Positions 61,599-64,000 of a stretch of DNA of 64,000 nt are shown one piece after another. Origin of the DNA: Thermoplasmatota archaeon. Lineage in GTDB: Archaea; Thermoplasmatota; Penumbrarchaeia; JASLWR01. The notes under the pieces are model-generated. The model searched no databases, had not been told where the DNA came from, and saw nothing but the letters and a program-made list of their open reading frames with translations. The DNA lies in assembly GCA_030740765.1 (NCBI GenBank), contig JASLWR010000005.1, positions 37,610-101,609 of the forward strand, read 5' to 3'. The translations under genes and the position numbers were made by a program. The stretch's first letter is position 1, and every line of letters begins with the position of its first letter.

Positions 61599-61692
61599 TG
61601 TCGCGTCAACGTTCAAATGTCAGGCGAACATGTTTGCCTACAACGTGGAAGCAAGCACACGTTGCGACATTATGGGGATGACACGACACTAG
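61595..61692 (+). repeat. Structured element with nested inverted repeats after the sirtuin gene
   Basis: CTAGTGTCG (61595-61603) and CGACACTAG (61684-61692) are a perfect 9-bp inverted pair at the ends. Inside, AGGCGAAC/GTTTGCCT (61622-61639) and CAACGTG/CACGTTG (61641-61664) form hairpins, and TGTCGC (61599-61604) can also pair with GCGACA (61664-61669). The sirtuin TAG is the second to fourth base of the element. The architecture is like that of the 58-bp core of the other family, but the sequence is unrelated. From 61693 to 61837 I see only AT-rich DNA. Confidence 0.7.
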
Positions 61693-61837
61693 TTTCGTTT
61701 AAGACGTTGAAATTTGAATAAAAATTATCCATAAGATGTATTATAGTTGTCAATATTTCCGTTAGCTTTATTATAGTAAAAAGACGATAGTTATTCAATA
61801 ATCTATAACAGGTTCAATAGCTCTGTTAGGTGATCGC

Positions 61838-64000
61838 ATGTTCCTTTCTCTGAAAAAACCTATTTATATCTATATCCTTGTACTTATGGTAACCAGCAGT
61901 TCGTATCTTTTTTCCTTCTCCACCGATGATGAGGGTACTATGCATAACAGTACAATTACCAAGATCAACTCTAATGTCGATACTGTTCAAGAAACAACCA
62001 GAGCCGAACTGTCCCAGATACTCCTATCCGAAACTTTCGAATCCAATTCCTTCGCCACCAACGGATGGGTCGAGGAAGACGGTAGCGGTGGGACCGAGAT
62101 CGCCACCACCAACCCGAAGAACGGCACACGGCACCTGCATTTCAAAGGGAACAGCTACAATACTCACGGTTATATTTCAAAGGTTTTAAACCTTTCCGCT
62201 TATTCAAGGGCGGTTGTGGAATTCGAGGCCTATGGGGGACCAAGTAGCGGTGGAGGTATCGACGGGCCCGGTGGGAGCGAGGACATTCTCTGGGTCGATT
62301 TCCGTTCGTCCACAACCAGTCAATGGACCACTTTAAATTACTGGCACGGGGCCAATTGCAGCAAGAATAATTATCGGTTCGAAAGAGTGCACCTTCCTTC
62401 TTCTTCATTTACAAACACTAGCGCCATTCGATTTAGAAACAAGATAAGTGTGGAAAGTGAATATTATCGAGTTGATGACATCAAAGTAATCGCAAAACCC
62501 CAGTTGGAAATCGATGGGAATAGCATCACAACCGTTCCCTCCTCGATATTGAGATACAACGGAACTGTAAATATAAGTGGGTCATTCTCTGATAAAGTTG
62601 GTTTCGGGATATTGGATTATAAAATAACAATCGGAATAAAGGACACCGAAGGAAAACAGACCCTTTTATGTGAAAACACAACAAGTGGAAATGATTCCTT
62701 GAATATTATACAAAGTTCCCCGGAAGATTTCAATTTTTTCTACAACTGGGCACCCCCACAGGATCTCATATTTGGCCAATACGATGTTCAGGTTCTTGTA
62801 TATCATAGGCTTGGGTGGAAATGCACACTTTCCTTCGATGATAATGACTGTAACTTCACACTTCTATCTGTATCGCCATATTTCCAGAATGAATCGATAT
62901 TTTTCGAAACCGAGCCATTGAACGCTTTGGATCCTGATGGAATACCCATCACAATGGTGTTCCATGATGTAGATGAGCAGTCTCCCGATGACTTTTTTAT
63001 GAACCTAACCCTGAGGGGAATTGAAAGCAATATTACTGTATTCGAAAGTGCTACAAACTTATCCGGACTGAATATTTCCATCACCGGGAACGGAACATAC
63101 GAAGCAACCCATTTATGGTATCCCGAAAACCCAGGAGACATGATAGAGGGAAGATATCGCGTCGATCTCGCTTTGTGGGAGAAAGGGGGTCCGTTGATCG
63201 AGATGGATATGTTTAATATTGAAAGGAACGTCACTCTGGTCAAAAAATATGTTCCGGGGGTACTTTCCCTGGCTTGCCAACCTGATACGATCAATATGAG
63301 CGGCTCCGCTAAAACCACGATACAGGGTGAGTTTTACGATATGGACACACTCTCGATGATGGATTTTGAAATATCATTGAAGATAAAAGATGTGAATGAA
63401 AATGAGATAGTTCTTATTGATGGGGTGAAGAACGGGGAGAATGGTGTTCTTATAGAGAAGTCGGGTGCGTTCCGGTGGCGTGTTAGCTATGCTTATGATC
63501 CTCCGGTGACACTTCGCCCTGGCCCCTATGACCTATTCATGGGCGCTTTCGATGGGGAATCAACACTCACCTCCGAAGGTTACCACAACAATACCGATGA
63601 GTTATTTATATATAACAACACCAGTCCCTCTATCAAAGAGATCACTCTCAGTAAATCGCTTGTGAATAAATACGGCAATGATTCCTCAAGGTTAAGCATC
63701 GTTTATGAGGACCCCGATGGCGAATCCATGGGTAATTTCACCATCAATCTGTCCCTAATGGATCCCCAAGACAAGATTGTCGTACTGGTGGATGGTGAAA
63801 ATGAGGGTCCCAATGCCAGCATGCCGTACCTGGCCCCTGTGGACGTCCGGACTTACGTGTTTACCTATGATATAGACCCCGACGCCGCGTTTTCAGATGG
63901 TTTTTATCAACTGTCGTTCAGTATCCGGGATCATTGGGGTGGCACGGATTATCTCATGTACGGTGACAAGGACCTGAACCTTACTTTATTCTACAATTAC
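61838..64000 (+). CDS. Large secreted protein, N-terminal part (runs off the window)
   Basis: Open for 721 codons to the window end without a stop. GGTGATC (61829-61835) lies just before ATG 61838. A signal peptide covers ~8-30 (IYIYILVLMVTSSSYLF). The stretch after ~65 (SETFESNSFATNGW to VDDIKVIA, ~225) resembles a carbohydrate-binding or MAM/LamG-like beta domain. From ~230 on, repeated Ig-like beta domains follow, each about 150 residues, with a recurring FFYNWAPP or FRWRVSYAYDPP segment. No catalytic motif is visible so far. It is probably a cell-surface protein like the one ending at 225. Confidence 0.8.
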   Translation, partial: MFLSLKKPIYIYILVLMVTSSSYLFSFSTDDEGTMHNSTITKINSNVDTVQETTRAELSQILLSETFESNSFATNGWVEEDGSGGTEIATTNPKNGTRHLHFKGNSYNTHGYISKVLNLSAYSRAVVEFEAYGGPSSGGGIDGPGGSEDILWVDFRSSTTSQWTTLNYWHGANCSKNNYRFERVHLPSSSFTNTSAIRFRNKISVESEYYRVDDIKVIAKPQLEIDGNSITTVPSSILRYNGTVNISGSFSDKVGFGILDYKITIGIKDTEGKQTLLCENTTSGNDSLNIIQSSPEDFNFFYNWAPPQDLIFGQYDVQVLVYHRLGWKCTLSFDDNDCNFTLLSVSPYFQNESIFFETEPLNALDPDGIPITMVFHDVDEQSPDDFFMNLTLRGIESNITVFESATNLSGLNISITGNGTYEATHLWYPENPGDMIEGRYRVDLALWEKGGPLIEMDMFNIERNVTLVKKYVPGVLSLACQPDTINMSGSAKTTIQGEFYDMDTLSMMDFEISLKIKDVNENEIVLIDGVKNGENGVLIEKSGAFRWRVSYAYDPPVTLRPGPYDLFMGAFDGESTLTSEGYHNNTDELFIYNNTSPSIKEITLSKSLVNKYGNDSSRLSIVYEDPDGESMGNFTINLSLMDPQDKIVVLVDGENEGPNASMPYLAPVDVRTYVFTYDIDPDAAFSDGFYQLSFSIRDHWGGTDYLMYGDKDLNLTLFYNY

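Overview
The window is archaeal and fits the Thermoplasmata (Thermoplasmatota) best. The informational genes are archaeal (ribosomal protein S6e, the aIF2 gamma subunit and an Fcf1-type PIN protein in their usual cluster). Promoters look like TATA boxes with leaderless or Shine-Dalgarno-led starts, and signal peptidase I is the archaeal/ER type with a catalytic His. An O6-alkylguanine transferase/endonuclease V fusion is present, as known from Ferroplasma. Large secreted PKD/Ig proteins, extracellular clan CD cysteine peptidases and a PGF-type sorting tail suggest a sediment heterotroph of the Marine Benthic Group D kind. That last step is inference.

Layout. 0-6 kb: the end of a cell-surface protein, a STAND/TPR regulator broken by an in-frame TAA, a response regulator, a DUF362 ferredoxin protein and the repair fusion. 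6-9.4 kb: a divergent diadenylate-cyclase-like protein and the S6e/aIF2 gamma/PIN cluster. 9.5-11.9 kb: an AT-rich accessory stretch with small regulators and a 23-bp tandem repeat array. 11.85-24.4 kb: a ubiquitin-like beta-grasp protein and a JAMM protease on +, facing a four-gene - strand operon (2004-aa Ig/VWA surface protein, VWA protein, membrane AAA ATPase, small membrane protein). 24.7-31.7 kb: a gingipain-like peptidase, a DUF531 fusion, a PAP2 phosphatase and an L-serine dehydratase with a long N-terminal extension. 31.8-35.3 kb: an AT-rich island with a GNAT module and VapBC. 35.5-41 kb: dihydropyrimidinase, a zinc-cluster protein, a repressor/membrane protein pair and a PKD-caspase protein. 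41.2-49.2 kb: an ABC/FtsX operon whose first ATPase is fused to a large extracytoplasmic domain, then a calcium-binding-repeat protein. 49.3-54.3 kb: small regulators, signal peptidase I and a Ser/Thr kinase fused to a formylglycine-generating-enzyme-type domain. 54.3-60.7 kb: a - strand reductive pyrimidine catabolism operon. 60.8-64 kb: a sirtuin and the start of a large secreted protein.

Working together. Dihydropyrimidine dehydrogenase (PreT/PreA), dihydropyrimidinase, beta-ureidopropionase, a class III aminotransferase and an acylating-type aldehyde dehydrogenase make a nearly complete route from uracil to an acyl-CoA. The secreted peptidases, serine dehydratase and signal peptidase fit growth on protein and nucleic-acid detritus.

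Most unusual signals. (1) A modular hairpin repeat family at 37.1, 38.4 and 49.4 kb has conserved, mutually complementary loops, stems that change in compensating ways, and an optional 55-58 bp cruciform core. It stays open in one reading frame and is translated at the N terminus of the caspase protein. (2) A ubiquitin-like protein ending in GG-Tyr sits next to an Rpn11-like JAMM protease and opposite a membrane AAA operon. (3) Three unrelated membrane proteins share acidic cytoplasmic tails that end in Asp and aromatic residues.
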